Below are positions 25,304-35,349 of a DNA stretch of 55,034 nucleotides, piece after piece; position 1 is the first letter of the stretch; every line of letters begins with the position of its first letter. This DNA comes from Geobacter sp. (GTDB lineage Bacteria; Desulfobacterota; Desulfuromonadia; Geobacterales; Geobacteraceae). A program made the translations under genes and the position numbers. The stretch is from contig POSG01000020.1 in assembly GCA_003314535.1 (NCBI GenBank), positions 1 to 55,034 of the forward strand, read 5' to 3'. The notes below the pieces were generated by a model, which searched no databases, was not told the origin of the DNA, and worked only from the letters and a program-made list of their open reading frames with translations.

Positions 25304-26236
25304 ATGACGCTCGAAGAGTTGAAATCCAAAAAAATAGCAGTGTTGCACGGTGGACTGTCCGCTGAAAGGGAAGTGTCCCTCAAGAGCGGCGCTGCAGTTC
25401 ACGGAGCCCTTGTCGATTTGGGCTACAATGCCGTGGCGATTGATGTTGACAGGAATCTGGCGCGTGTTCTGGCCGACAACGAAGTCGACCTGGCGTTCAT
25501 CGCACTGCATGGCCGTTACGGCGAGGATGGCGCAGTCCAGGGACTTCTTGAAATGGCCGGGATTCCCTACACCGGGTCGGGTGTGCTTGCAAGCGCCCTG
25601 GCCATGAACAAGGTCTATGCCAAGGCAGCCTTTGCGGCAGCGGGCATGCTGATTGCGCCCTATGTGGTCGTCGAGCGGGGCAAGCCGTTCGATGTCCAAA
25701 CCGTCGGCTTTCCTTTCCCGGTGGTAGTCAAGCCTTCCCAGGAAGGATCTTCGGTAGGGATAAGCATAGTGCAGGATGCGAAGGACATGGCAGAGGCGCT
25801 TCAGACCGCTTTCCGCTACGACAGGGAAGTTCTGGTGGAGCAGTTCATAGACGGCAGGGAGATCCAGGTCGGAATACTTGAAGACCGGGCTTTGGGCGCC
25901 ATAGAGATTATCCCGCGAAACCAGTTCTATGATTTCGAAGCCAAGTATACACCGGGAATGGCGGAGCACGTTTTCCCGGCGCCGCTGCCCGAAGGGCTGT
26001 ACCGCAAGGCGCTGGAAACGGGCGCGGCCGCCCATCGCGCGCTTGGCTGCAGCAGCTACAGCCGGGTCGACCTGCTTGTCACTTCCAGGGAGGAATGTTA
26101 TGTCCTGGAGGTCAATACCCTGCCGGGAATGACGGCGCTGAGCCTGTTCCCCGAGATAGCCGGCGGTGTCGGCATAAAGTTCGGCGAGTTGCTGGAAAGA
26201 ATACTTTTGACCTCATCGTTGAAGATCGGAATCTAG
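25304..26236 (+). CDS. ddl: D-alanine--D-alanine ligase
   Basis: The ATP-grasp ligase has [17 protein letters not shown] at the start, [17 protein letters not shown] near residue 68, [29 protein letters not shown] near 143, [15 protein letters not shown] near 175 and [16 protein letters not shown] near 270. It joins two D-Ala for MurF. ATG 25304 gives the usual family N-terminus (310 residues); an in-frame ATG at 25286 behind GGAAG would add six residues and cannot be excluded. It lies 46 bases after murC, where no murB is found. Confidence 0.93.
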   Translation: MTLEELKSKKIAVLHGGLSAEREVSLKSGAAVHGALVDLGYNAVAIDVDRNLARVLADNEVDLAFIALHGRYGEDGAVQGLLEMAGIPYTGSGVLASALAMNKVYAKAAFAAAGMLIAPYVVVERGKPFDVQTVGFPFPVVVKPSQEGSSVGISIVQDAKDMAEALQTAFRYDREVLVEQFIDGREIQVGILEDRALGAIEIIPRNQFYDFEAKYTPGMAEHVFPAPLPEGLYRKALETGAAAHRALGCSSYSRVDLLVTSREECYVLEVNTLPGMTALSLFPEIAGGVGIKFGELLERILLTSSLKIGI

Positions 26237-26269
26237 TCAACGGGCAGAGTGCCTAGGGGATGGTTGTAA

Positions 26270-27097
26270 ATGCGTGACCTGCGCCAGAGAAACAGGGTTT
26301 CCCAAAACCGGAACCGGCAGAAGCGGGAAAAAAAGCCCCGCAAGCCGATCCAGTTTCGCAAGATGCTGCGTAATGCCGCCCGTGCATGCATCGCCCTGGT
26401 GTTGCTCACCCTGGCCTGGACCGTCTGCACTGAAGCCTACGAGCTGGTTGCGCGTATGACGTTCTTCAAGTTGGAAAAGATTGAAATCTCCCGTGTCAAG
26501 CGGGTAAACCGGGAGGAAATCCTGTCCCTTGCAGGGGTCAGGCTCGGCGATTCCCTGCTGAAGCTGGACTTGACACGTATCGGTGGCAATCTGGGGAAAA
26601 ATCCCTGGTTCGAAGACATCAAGGTCAGGCGACGGTTTCCGGGTACGTTGTCCATTGACGTAACCGAACGTGAACCGGCGGCTGTCGTGAACATGGGGTA
26701 CCTGTTCTATGTCGACACCAAGGGCAATATCTTCAAGCCGTTGACCAGCGGTGACCGGCTCGATTACCCCATAGTCACCGGGGTGGAGGCGGACGACATG
26801 AACAGGGATCCGGTTGGCACGAGGGAGACGATGCGAACAGCCCTCGGCATTTTGGGTCTTCTCAGGAACGGTACCGTATTCAAGCTTGATGACATTTCCG
26901 AAATCCATGTGGACAAGGGTTACGGTTTCACCCTGTTCACCGCGTCGGGCGGCATTCCGGTCAAGCTTGGGGATGGCGCTTACGCAGAGAAACTCGTGAG
27001 ACTGTCGAGGGTTTACCGTGAGCTTTCCGCACAGATTGCGTCTCTTGAGTACATTGATTTGAACTATCCGGACAAGATTGTGGTAAAAAAGGTGTGA
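26270..27097 (+). CDS. ftsQ: Cell division protein FtsQ (DivIB)
   Basis: The 275-residue bitopic protein has a very basic cytoplasmic tail of about 35 residues, one membrane segment near 42-60, a POTRA domain (FFKLEKIEISRVKRVNREEILSLAGV, 66-135) and the FtsQ beta domain. It recruits FtsL/FtsB and the FtsWI synthase to midcell. It lies between ddl and ftsA, the standard position, 33 bases after ddl and 13 before ftsA. Confidence 0.93.
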   Translation: MRDLRQRNRVSQNRNRQKREKKPRKPIQFRKMLRNAARACIALVLLTLAWTVCTEAYELVARMTFFKLEKIEISRVKRVNREEILSLAGVRLGDSLLKLDLTRIGGNLGKNPWFEDIKVRRRFPGTLSIDVTEREPAAVVNMGYLFYVDTKGNIFKPLTSGDRLDYPIVTGVEADDMNRDPVGTRETMRTALGILGLLRNGTVFKLDDISEIHVDKGYGFTLFTASGGIPVKLGDGAYAEKLVRLSRVYRELSAQIASLEYIDLNYPDKIVVKKV

Positions 27098-27110
27098 CAG
27101 AGGAGGGGGT

Positions 27111-28346
27111 ATGGCCAACAGGAGAGAAAATCTGATCGTGGGTCTCGACATAGGCACCACGAAAATATGCGCCATTGTAGGTAATGTTACCGAAGACGGC
27201 GTGGATATCGTCGGTATTGGCACCAGCCCATCCCGAGGCCTGCGAAAAGGGGTGGTCATCAACATCGAGACCACGGTCGCTTCCATCAAGAAGGCCATCG
27301 AAGAGGCCGAACTGATGGCGGGTTGCGAGATAAAGTCGGTATATGCGGGCATTGCCGGCGGGCATATCAAGGGGTTCAATTCCCAGGGAGTGATCGCCAT
27401 CAAGAACCGCGAGGTTTCTCCTGACGACGTACGCCGGGTCATTGACGCGGCAAAAGCGATTGCCATACCCATGGATCGCGAAGTGATCCATATCCTGCCC
27501 CAGGAATTCATCATAGACGACCAGGACGGCATCCGGGAGCCTCTGGGCATGAGCGGTGTCCGTCTGGAAGCCCGGGTCCATATAGTAACCGGCGCCGTTG
27601 CCAGCGCCCAGAACATCATCAAGTCCTGCAACCGGGGCGGCCTCGATGTGGCTGATATCGTTCTAGAGCAACTGGCTTCGTCCGAGGCCGTGATATCCGC
27701 GGAAGAAAAAGAAATCGGCGTTGCCCTGGTTGATATCGGCGGCGGCACGACCGACATAGCCATCTTTGTTGACGGGGCCATCAAGCACACCTCCGTCCTT
27801 TCCCTTGGCGGCAATCATCTGACCAACGACATAGCAGTAGGCCTCCGGACGCCGATGGCCGAGGCGGAGAGGATCAAGCAGAAGTACGGCTGCTGCTTCT
27901 CGCCGCTGGTGGGTAAGGACGAGACCATCGAGGTGCCGAGCGTGGGCGGGAGAAAACCCCGCATCCTGTCCCGACAGCTGCTGGCGGAGATCCTGGAGCC
28001 GCGGATGGAGGAGATCTACACCCTGGTCAACCGGGAGATCGTGAAATCGGGCTTCGAAGACCAGATCGCCTCGGGCGTGGTCATCACCGGTGGGACATCC
28101 ATCCTGGAGGGAATGCCGGAACTGGCCGAACAGATCTTCAACCTGCCGGTGCGGCGCGGGTTGCCGCAGAATATCGGTGGCCTGGTGGATGTGGTCAATT
28201 CGCCGGTTTATGCCACGGGCGTCGGCCTCGTGGTCTACGGAAGCAAGAACCAGGGCATCAGGGAGTTTCCCACCGTGCAGAGCGACGACAATGTGTTCAG
28301 GCGGGTGGCGAGGCGCATGAAGGAATGGTTCGGGGAATTTTTCTGA
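27111..28346 (+). CDS. ftsA: Cell division actin-like protein FtsA
   Basis: The 411-residue actin-fold protein has the phosphate-1 loop VGLDIGTTKICAIVG near residue 9, the FtsA 1C domain (residues about 85-165), phosphate-2 VALVDIGGGTTDIAIF near 204, and the adenosine loop VVITGGTSILEGMPEL near 325. The C-terminus ends in the amphipathic stretch RRVARRMKEWFGEFF, which binds the membrane. It tethers FtsZ to the membrane. A strong ribosome site (GAGGAGG) precedes ATG 27111. Confidence 0.97.
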   Translation: MANRRENLIVGLDIGTTKICAIVGNVTEDGVDIVGIGTSPSRGLRKGVVINIETTVASIKKAIEEAELMAGCEIKSVYAGIAGGHIKGFNSQGVIAIKNREVSPDDVRRVIDAAKAIAIPMDREVIHILPQEFIIDDQDGIREPLGMSGVRLEARVHIVTGAVASAQNIIKSCNRGGLDVADIVLEQLASSEAVISAEEKEIGVALVDIGGGTTDIAIFVDGAIKHTSVLSLGGNHLTNDIAVGLRTPMAEAERIKQKYGCCFSPLVGKDETIEVPSVGGRKPRILSRQLLAEILEPRMEEIYTLVNREIVKSGFEDQIASGVVITGGTSILEGMPELAEQIFNLPVRRGLPQNIGGLVDVVNSPVYATGVGLVVYGSKNQGIREFPTVQSDDNVFRRVARRMKEWFGEFF

Positions 28347-28394
28347 CATCATAGGCATTTTTTCTTATGTTCTCATTACAAAAGGGGGTAGCTC

Positions 28395-29558
28395 ATGTTC
28401 GAATTCGACGAAAGTATTGACCAGAGTGCGAAGATCAAGGTTATCGGCGTCGGCGGTGGCGGCGGCAACGCCGTCAACACCATGATCGACTGCGAGTTGC
28501 ACGGCATCGACTTTATCGTGGCAAATACCGATGCCCAGGCTCTGCGCATGTCCAAGGCGCCGGTCAAGATACAGATCGGGTCTCAGCTCACCAAGGGGCT
28601 GGGTGCGGGCGCCGATCCCACGGTCGGAAAGGATGCGGCCACGGAAAACCGTGAGCAGCTTGCTGAAGTGCTGGCAGGAGCCGACATGATTTTCATCGCC
28701 GCCGGCCTCGGCGGCGGCACCGGCACCGGAGCCGCTCCGGTCATCGCGGATGTGGCCAAGGAAATGGGCGCCCTGACCGTCGGTGTCGTGACCAAGCCGT
28801 TTACGCGTGAAGGCAAGCTGCGCCTGGCCAAGGCGGAAGCCGGCGTGCGCGAGCTGAAAAAACACGTGGATTCACTGGTCATAATCCCCAACGACCGTCT
28901 TCTCGGCCTTGCCGGCAAGTCAATGTCGATCCTGGATGCGTTCAAGCCTTCCGACGATGTGCTTCGCCAGGCCGTCCAGGGCATATCCGACCTTATCACC
29001 ACGTCCGGGCTCATCAACGTCGACTTCGCGGATGTCAAGGCGATCATGAGCGAGCGCGGCATGGCCATGATGGGCATCGGCATGGCCAGCGGCGAGAACC
29101 GTGCCGTCGAAGCCGCGACCAAGGCCATTTCCAGCCCGCTCCTCGAGGACATCGACATCTCCGGCGCCAAGGGCGTGCTGGTCAACATCACCGGTTCGTC
29201 ATCAATGACCATGGATGAGTTCGATGCCGCCAGCCGGGTCATTCACGAAAAGGTCCACGAGGATGCAAACATCATCGTCGGCCTGGTGATCGACGAGAGC
29301 CTGAACGACCATGTGAAGATCACTGCCATCGCGACCGGATTCGGGGACCGCTTCGACATGGAGAAAGTCGAGAAGGGGAAGGCTGATCTGAGGAGCGTGG
29401 CGCACCAGGGTGAAACGGAGGATGTCAACAGGGAAATCCCGACTTTCAAGCGCATCGAGCGCAATCCCAAGGAGACGCCGGTGAAACAGAGGAATTTCTT
29501 CATGGACGAAGAGGACCAGTACGATATTCCGACGTTCCTGCGCAAATCGGTGGATTGA
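28395..29558 (+). CDS. ftsZ: Cell division GTPase FtsZ
   Basis: The 387-residue tubulin homologue has [14 protein letters not shown] near residue 17, the tubulin signature [11 protein letters not shown] near 105-115, and the synergy-loop region [12 protein letters not shown] near 205. The last 12 or so residues ([12 protein letters not shown]) form the conserved C-terminal peptide that binds FtsA and other partners, after a linker of about 45 residues. It starts at ATG 28395 with AGGGGGT before it. It is the last gene of the cluster and is followed by a terminator. Confidence 0.98.
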   Translation: MFEFDESIDQSAKIKVIGVGGGGGNAVNTMIDCELHGIDFIVANTDAQALRMSKAPVKIQIGSQLTKGLGAGADPTVGKDAATENREQLAEVLAGADMIFIAAGLGGGTGTGAAPVIADVAKEMGALTVGVVTKPFTREGKLRLAKAEAGVRELKKHVDSLVIIPNDRLLGLAGKSMSILDAFKPSDDVLRQAVQGISDLITTSGLINVDFADVKAIMSERGMAMMGIGMASGENRAVEAATKAISSPLLEDIDISGAKGVLVNITGSSSMTMDEFDAASRVIHEKVHEDANIIVGLVIDESLNDHVKITAIATGFGDRFDMEKVEKGKADLRSVAHQGETEDVNREIPTFKRIERNPKETPVKQRNFFMDEEDQYDIPTFLRKSVD

Positions 29559-29616
29559 TCGCGGAAACAGATCCGGGCATCCCGAAGAAGTGATGCCCGC
29601 TCAAGAAGTTTTATTT

Positions 29617-29663
29617 CCCCGGCCTTCCGTAATCCCCCCTCCGTGGAAGGCCGGGGCTTTTTT
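29617..29663 (+). terminator. Rho-independent terminator after ftsZ
   Basis: A perfect 12-bp stem (29617-29628 with 29645-29656) is followed by six T (29658-29663). It ends the dcw transcription unit. Confidence 0.9.
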
Positions 29664-30077
29664 CATTGCTGCAATCTGCCATTGCTCCAGCCCTCGCCGT
29701 TTACTGGAAGCTGTCGATTGTCCCGTGCGGCTAATTCATTCCTTCAAATTGTGGTCCTTCTGCTCCCTGACCATGTTGCATCTCCCCGGTTTAGCCCACC
29801 CGTTCCAGGCTTGCGTCACCGCGCTTTCCCCAGGGGCCAGAATTCCTTGCAAAACGATTTCCTGTCAACCGACCAGGTATGGATTACGATTTAATTATGG
29901 AATTACAGTGTGAATTTGCTTTGGCGGTACTGGACGCAATGAATGTTTCCGAGAGAGTTTTAAGGAAAGATATTTTCAATTCGCATAGTATGCAGTAATA
30001 TTGATCGGTCGGCAGGCATGAATTTACACTCCTCATCAACTCACCAGAAGCGCAGTAATTTGAAAGGAGCGAGAAAT
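29664..30077 (+). other. Gene-free stretch before the OmpA-type lipoprotein
   Basis: I see no supported gene here. A possible promoter lies at 29973-30001 (TTTTCA, 17 bases, TAATAT), placed well for the lipoprotein gene. The ribosome site AAAGGAG at 30063-30069 belongs to that gene. Confidence 0.4.
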
Positions 30078-30770
30078 ATGAAAAAACTCATCGTCTTCAT
30101 TTGTATTGTTGCTCTTGCCGCGGCAGGTTGCGCAACGAAAGCCCAGACGGGCGCCGCAGTGGGCACCGGTGTCGGTGCGGCAGTTGGGGCCGGGCTTGGG
30201 CAGGCAATAGGGCGGAGCACTTCAGCCACATTGATCGGCGCTGCGGCCGGAGCCGTTGCCGGCGGGCTGACCGGTGCGGCAATCGGCAACTACATGGACA
30301 AGCAGGAAGCCTCGATGCGTCAGGCCCTGGCAGATTCGGAAGCGGCCAGCATCAATCGGGAGCAGCAGGTGCTGGCACAGGCTGAAGAAAGCAGTACAAG
30401 GAAATCGGTCGATGTCTTGACGGTCACGTTCAAATCCGACTTTCTCTTCGCGGTGAATTCGTCAACGCTCCAGCCGGGCGCCTATGATGAAATCAATCGG
30501 GTTGCCGGCGTGCTCAAACAGTATCCGCAGACCACGGTGCAGATTGCAGGCCATACCGACAGCACGGGATCCGCAGAGTATAACCAGAGACTTTCCGAGC
30601 GGCGTGCGGAAGCGATAAAAAGCGCATTGGCCGGGGCAGGTGTTGACCCTGCCAGGCTGGTTACCATCGGTTACGGAGCAAGCAAGCCCATCGCACCCAA
30701 CACCACGCAAGCAGGCAGGCAGCAGAACCGGCGCGTTGAGATCCGCATAATCCCCCAGGCCCAGCAATAG
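30078..30770 (+). CDS. OmpA-family outer membrane lipoprotein with glycine-zipper region
   Basis: The 230-residue protein has a lipoprotein signal peptide (MKKLIVFICIVALAAAGC, lipidation Cys at about residue 18), then a Gly/Ala-rich zipper of about 55 residues (GTGVGAAVGAGLGQAIG ... AGAVAGGLTGAAIGNYMDKQ), and a C-terminal OmpA/Pal peptidoglycan-binding domain with VQIAGHTDSTGSAEYNQRLSERRAEAI and a terminal QQNRRVEIRI. I chose ATG 30078 for its strong ribosome site. It probably anchors the outer membrane to the wall; YiaD is a close architectural relative. Confidence 0.88.
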   Translation: MKKLIVFICIVALAAAGCATKAQTGAAVGTGVGAAVGAGLGQAIGRSTSATLIGAAAGAVAGGLTGAAIGNYMDKQEASMRQALADSEAASINREQQVLAQAEESSTRKSVDVLTVTFKSDFLFAVNSSTLQPGAYDEINRVAGVLKQYPQTTVQIAGHTDSTGSAEYNQRLSERRAEAIKSALAGAGVDPARLVTIGYGASKPIAPNTTQAGRQQNRRVEIRIIPQAQQ

Positions 30771-31165
30771 ATTGTTTGCCGGCAGATTCGGCGACGAATT
30801 GTTTCGGAAATAGAGGGGGCTGCAAATGGCCCCCCTAGCGCCATTACTGCCGAATTATTGATCAAGTGGAATTCTCTGATGCAGAAAACTTCCTTTTCCT
30901 GTCCTTTTCGTGCGCATTGTTCATTTTCTTTCCTTTGCCCATCCTTCATTTTTATTCAACATATCACGTGTTATTGACTGCTTGACTTGTCGGAAGGCTC
31001 ATTTTGGCCTTCAAACGGTTTTCCGTGTTGCGACCGAAATATCTGGCGAATATGCTGATTTTAATGGCATGATATTTGCTTTAATGTTTTCGGGCGGTAA
31101 ATTGTTTGATCCGAAAGGGAAAAATAACGCAAAAAGGGCCGCTATGGCGGAAAGGAGGCATGGCC
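30771..31165 (+). other. Gene-free AT-rich stretch after the lipoprotein
   Basis: A hairpin at 30814-30836 (AGGGGG with CCCCCT) may end the lipoprotein transcript, but it has no T tract. No other gene or RNA is supported. The ribosome site AAAGGAGG at 31151-31158 belongs to the next gene. Confidence 0.35.
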
Positions 31166-31519
31166 ATGGGAGAAAAACAGGAAAGAGGCAAGGTTGCATT
31201 GAAGGGAGTACTCATTACCCGCAAGAATGGATCGGTTCGATGCCCCTACGATGTCGTGGTGGGAACCTGGGAAGAAACGGACACTATACTCAAACTTTGG
31301 GCAAAGACCGTGCATGGAAATGCCGGCTTCGAGACATGCGACTTTCGTGTAGTGTTCGAGGACGGAAACAGCTATTCCGGCACCCACTACCTCATGCAGA
31401 AGGACTGTTTCCAGAGAAACATCTTGCCGGCTCACATCCACAGGGTCTGTGAAGACACCCGAATAGGCTGGGATGCTGAAGAATTTCTTGCCAGGTATGA
31501 CATTCCCCGCGCAGCATGA
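31166..31519 (+). CDS. Hypothetical protein
   Basis: The 117-residue soluble protein is not recognised. I chose ATG 31166 because the strong site AAAGGAGG (31151-31158) is seven bases away; ATG 31160 would be too close. The protein is rich in beta-type stretches (YDVVVGTWEETDTILKLWAKT) and has three Cys, with no CxxC pair. It stands alone, with gene-poor DNA on both sides and a hairpin terminator downstream. Confidence 0.6.
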   Translation: MGEKQERGKVALKGVLITRKNGSVRCPYDVVVGTWEETDTILKLWAKTVHGNAGFETCDFRVVFEDGNSYSGTHYLMQKDCFQRNILPAHIHRVCEDTRIGWDAEEFLARYDIPRAA

Positions 31520-31548
31520 CCCGCGGATTCACGTTTCATTTCAAACCA

Positions 31549-31581
31549 CACACGGGCAATCCCCTGCGGAGAGCCCGTGTG
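31549..31581 (+). terminator. Probable terminator after the hypothetical gene at 31166
   Basis: A 9-bp perfect stem (31549-31557 with 31573-31581) is followed by a weak T-rich tail (CTCTTT) and, 15 bases on, a six-T run. Confidence 0.55.
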
Positions 31582-32108
31582 CTCTTTCATGCCTTTTTTC
31601 ACAGTTCCATAATCTGATTCCAACCTGGAAAAAATAAGCTCTCGCCACATTCAAACAGTATCTGATAGTATGTAAAGGATACGTTATTGCCGATAAGGCA
31701 TTAGTGACAATAGTTGGGCAGCACGAGTTTGCGGTCATTTTGCGACATTTACATTGCCGAACATAGTGGCCTTCCGGGTTAATGGAGGCAAAAGCAGAGG
31801 GAATGGACTGACCTTGATCGCATTTCACGTTTCAGTGATATGAACTTCGTAGCCGAAAAGGTCTCGCAAGCCATATTGTACGTTTTGCATTCGGCTTCAT
31901 CCCGAAAACAGAGGAGGTATTGTCTTCTGCCATGCCTCTGTGGACGATGACAAGGACAAACCTGAATTGTTTTGAGTCTGTTCTGCCTGGGTTTCCCGGT
32001 ACGGTAGTTTTCATGGCCTTTCCCGGCGCAAGGCAACAGAGTGGCATAAGCACGAGACAGCACTCGTGAAAGCAGTCAACTAAACTGAAGCTGTAAAAGG
32101 GTCACTCG
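31582..32108 (+). other. Gene-free stretch before the first sensor kinase
   Basis: I could not support any gene, known RNA or riboswitch here. A c-di-GMP riboswitch (GEMM) was looked for because it is common in this family; its conserved core is not visible. The stretch must hold the promoter of the kinase at 32109, but no convincing one stands out. Confidence 0.3.
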
Positions 32109-35100
32109 ATGAAGAAAACGGTTGTGATCGATGATAACGGGCAGGGTTTCGAACGGCTGGAAATGCTTCTCAGTGGCCAGGGTTTCTCTGTAGCGGCGAT
32201 TTATGATGAAAACGAGAAGGGTGATGCGTCGGCAATGCCGAATCGCAATGGCACTGATCTCTTCGAAACCGCCCCCATCGGCATTTGCCGTTCGACGTCT
32301 GACGGCAAGCTGGTAGATGTCAACCCGGCGATGGCCCGCCTGTTGAGATATGACTCTTCCGAGGATATGATCCGCATCGTCAATTGCACCAATATGGCCG
32401 AGGCTGTCTACGTGAGCCCGGGCTGTTGGGAGGAGATCATTAAGTGTGCAGAAGCGAGCAGTGACTGGCATGTGTTCGAAGAAATGTTCCGTTGCAAGGA
32501 CGGAAGCGTCATAACCTGCAACTTCCATTTCCGCGAGGTTCGGGGTCGAATCGGCGAGTCCCGGCAGTTCGAAGCGTTCATGGAGGACATAGCCGTCCGC
32601 AAGGAAGCGGAGGAATCCCTCAGGCTGAGCCAGTTCATTATTGACAATGCTTCAATAGGCATATCGCTGGGAGATTCCGAAGCCAGGATCCTCTCCGTCA
32701 ATGACTATTGGGCAAAAAAACTCGGCTACAGCCGGGAAGAGCTCTGCTCAATGACTTACTTCGATATCGACCCGGATTTGACGCCGGAATTCTGGCATGC
32801 CCACCGGCAAAAGCTGATGTCTACCGGTTTCAACAGTTTCGAGTCGCACCACAGGCGAAAAGATGGAACCATCTTCCCTGTTCAAATTTCGGTTAACTAC
32901 CTTACATTCGGGGACCGGACATTCAGCTGTTCCTTTACCATGGACATGACCGCGCGAAAACAGGCAGAGGAGGCCCTGCGGCAGGCCAATAGGGTGGTGG
33001 AGAGCAGCCCGATGGTGCTGTTCCGCTGGAAAGCAGCCGCGGGGTGGCCGGTCGAGATGGTGTCCAATAATGTCTCCAGGTTCGGCTATGAACCTGAAGA
33101 GCTCCTTTCCGGGAGAGTTCTGTTTTCATCCCTTGTGTACTCTGACGACCTGGAGCGGGTTGCCGCGGAGGTGGAAGAGTACTGCCGGCGTGGCGAAGAC
33201 CGTTTCCAGCAGGAATTCCGGATCGTTACCAAGGAGGGTGAAGTCGTCTGGGTTGATGACCGCACGGTGCTCGAGCGTGATGACGGGGGGAGAATCACTC
33301 ACTTCCAGGGCATCCTCATCGATATAACCGAACGCAAACGGACCGAAATGGTTCTGTCCGCTCGCGTGCGACTGCTCCAGTTCGCGGCGACCCACTCACT
33401 GGAAGACCTCCTTCAGGCCACGCTTGACGAGGCGGAAAAACTGACCGGAAGCTGTGTCGGCTTCTACCACTACCTGGAAGCCGATCAGAAGACCCTGTCG
33501 CTGCAGAACTGGTCGACCAGGACGAAAAGGGAATTCTGCAAGGCGGAAGGAAAGGGACTTCATTATAATATCGATTCCGCGGGAGTCTGGGTCGACTGTA
33601 TCCATCAGCGCCGCCCGGTTATCCACAACGACTATGTCTCACTGCCCCACCGCAAGGGGTTGCCGCCCGGGCATGCGCCGGTGGTACGGGAGCTGGTCGT
33701 CCCGGTCTTCCGCGGCGGGAGCATCGAGGCGATTTTCGGCGTGGGGAACAAGCCGCACAACTATACCGACCTTGACGTGGAGACGGTTTCCCTGCTGGCG
33801 GACCTGGCCTGGGGGATCGTCGGGCTGAAAAGGGCGGAAGCGGCGCTCGGCGAATCGGAAAAGAGATACCGCGCGATCATCGAACACGCTCCCTTCGGCA
33901 TAGTACGTGCCACACGGGAAGGAAAGCTGCTCAACGCCAATCCGGCCTTTGCGGGAATCCTGAAATACGATTCGACTGAGGAACTCATGGATTCCGTCAA
34001 CCGCACCAGCGTGCATGAAGCGCTCTTCGTCAAACCTTCAGATAGAGACACCATTGTCGAACGGATTTTTTCCGGCAATACGTGGCATGTCTTTGATAAC
34101 CAGTACCGCTGCAAGGACGGCAGCATCATAACCTGCAAGGTCCATTCGCGCAGGGTGCCTGCTCTTAATGGAAATGATTGCGAATTCGAGAGTTTCCTGG
34201 AAAACATCACTGAGCGCCTGGAAGCCGAGCAGGCGCTTAGGGAAAGCGAGGAGAAATTCAGGGTCCTGGCCGAGACCTCTCCGACAGCCATCGCCCTCTA
34301 CCAGGGAGAAGGGCTCGTCTACATCAATCCGACAGCGTCCCGTCTCATAGGCTATTCGGTGGAAGAGCTGTCCGCGTTCAGTTTCTGGGATTGCGTGCAC
34401 GATGACTTCAGGGAGCTGGTGAGGGAGCGTGGGCTTGCCCGCATGCGGGGCGAGGCATTGCCGGAGCAGTACGAGTGCAAATTCGTCACCAAGGACGGCA
34501 GGGAACTGTGGGCACTCATGACCATAGGCCGCATCGAATACAAGGGCAAGCCTGCCGGGATCGTCACACTGATCGACACGACCGAGGCAAAGCTGGCAGA
34601 TGAACGGATAAGGGCTTCCCTTGCGGAGAAGGAGGTGTTGCTGAAGGAAGTCCACCACCGGGTGAAGAACAACCTGCAGATCATCTCCTCGCTGCTCGAC
34701 CTGCAGTCCGATTACCTGCGTGACGAGCAGTCCCGCGCCGTCATCAGGGAAAGCCAGAACCGGATCAGGTCCATGGCGCTCATCCACCAGAAGCTGTACC
34801 AGTCGGAAAGTTTCGCTTTTGTGAATTTCCGGGAATACATCGAAGAGCTGGTGACGGAACTGTTCGTCACCTATGCCAAGGAACCGGACCTGATAAAGCT
34901 TAATGTGGATGTGGGGGAGGTCGCGCTGGGCATGGACGAGGCGATACCTTGCGGGCTCATCGTGAACGAACTGGTTTCCAATTCCCTGAAGCATGCCTTT
35001 CCCCATGGCCGGAGCGGAGATGTCACGGTTAAATGTCACATCGGGGCCGACAGCAGGGTTGAGCTGACGATAGCGGATACAGGCATCGGCCTTCCTCCCG

Positions 35101-35285
35101 GCCTGGATCTTGAGACTACCGGCACGCTGGGCTTGCAACTGGTGAGCATGCTGGTTAAACAGTTGCGGGGAGAGTTGCTTGTCGATAGCGCGAGCGCAAT
35201 GTTTGTCGTACGTTTCAAGAGATTTGCCACCCAAGAAAAGAATCGACAGGAGCACCAGAGAGGAAATCAATTCTTTCGGAGATGA
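32109..35285 (+). CDS. Multi-PAS/GAF sensor histidine kinase, HisKA_2 type
   Basis: The 1058-residue cytoplasmic kinase has no signal peptide or membrane segments. In order it shows a 40-residue receiver-like start without a usable phosphorylation site, PAS domains (about 50-175, 175-290, 290-410), a GAF domain (about 415-575), PAS domains (about 580-705 and 705-825), the HisKA_2 dimerisation helix with KEVHHRVKNNLQ (His about 847), and an ATPase domain with NELVSNSLKHAF and DTGIGLPPG (about 940-1035). It senses a signal inside the cell and passes phosphate to an unknown regulator; the two kinase genes that follow carry the same output module. The two PAS domains near 50 and 580 are close repeats of each other. 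Confidence 0.88.
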   Translation: MKKTVVIDDNGQGFERLEMLLSGQGFSVAAIYDENEKGDASAMPNRNGTDLFETAPIGICRSTSDGKLVDVNPAMARLLRYDSSEDMIRIVNCTNMAEAVYVSPGCWEEIIKCAEASSDWHVFEEMFRCKDGSVITCNFHFREVRGRIGESRQFEAFMEDIAVRKEAEESLRLSQFIIDNASIGISLGDSEARILSVNDYWAKKLGYSREELCSMTYFDIDPDLTPEFWHAHRQKLMSTGFNSFESHHRRKDGTIFPVQISVNYLTFGDRTFSCSFTMDMTARKQAEEALRQANRVVESSPMVLFRWKAAAGWPVEMVSNNVSRFGYEPEELLSGRVLFSSLVYSDDLERVAAEVEEYCRRGEDRFQQEFRIVTKEGEVVWVDDRTVLERDDGGRITHFQGILIDITERKRTEMVLSARVRLLQFAATHSLEDLLQATLDEAEKLTGSCVGFYHYLEADQKTLSLQNWSTRTKREFCKAEGKGLHYNIDSAGVWVDCIHQRRPVIHNDYVSLPHRKGLPPGHAPVVRELVVPVFRGGSIEAIFGVGNKPHNYTDLDVETVSLLADLAWGIVGLKRAEAALGESEKRYRAIIEHAPFGIVRATREGKLLNANPAFAGILKYDSTEELMDSVNRTSVHEALFVKPSDRDTIVERIFSGNTWHVFDNQYRCKDGSIITCKVHSRRVPALNGNDCEFESFLENITERLEAEQALRESEEKFRVLAETSPTAIALYQGEGLVYINPTASRLIGYSVEELSAFSFWDCVHDDFRELVRERGLARMRGEALPEQYECKFVTKDGRELWALMTIGRIEYKGKPAGIVTLIDTTEAKLADERIRASLAEKEVLLKEVHHRVKNNLQIISSLLDLQSDYLRDEQSRAVIRESQNRIRSMALIHQKLYQSESFAFVNFREYIEELVTELFVTYAKEPDLIKLNVDVGEVALGMDEAIPCGLIVNELVSNSLKHAFPHGRSGDVTVKCHIGADSRVELTIADTGIGLPPGLDLETTGTLGLQLVSMLVKQLRGELLVDSASAMFVVRFKRFATQEKNRQEHQRGNQFFRR

Positions 35286-35349
35286 CAAGATAGACCTTAT
35301 GTCGGGATGTGCAGACTGACGGCAAATTAAACCAAAGGAGTAACTAACC

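Noticed and set aside
26237-27814. A 525-residue minus-strand open frame opposite ftsQ and ftsA
   Set aside because: Shadow of certain division genes; low-complexity composition without recognisable domains.
31582-32108. c-di-GMP (GEMM) riboswitch before the first kinase
   Set aside because: The conserved core sequence and paired loops are not visible.
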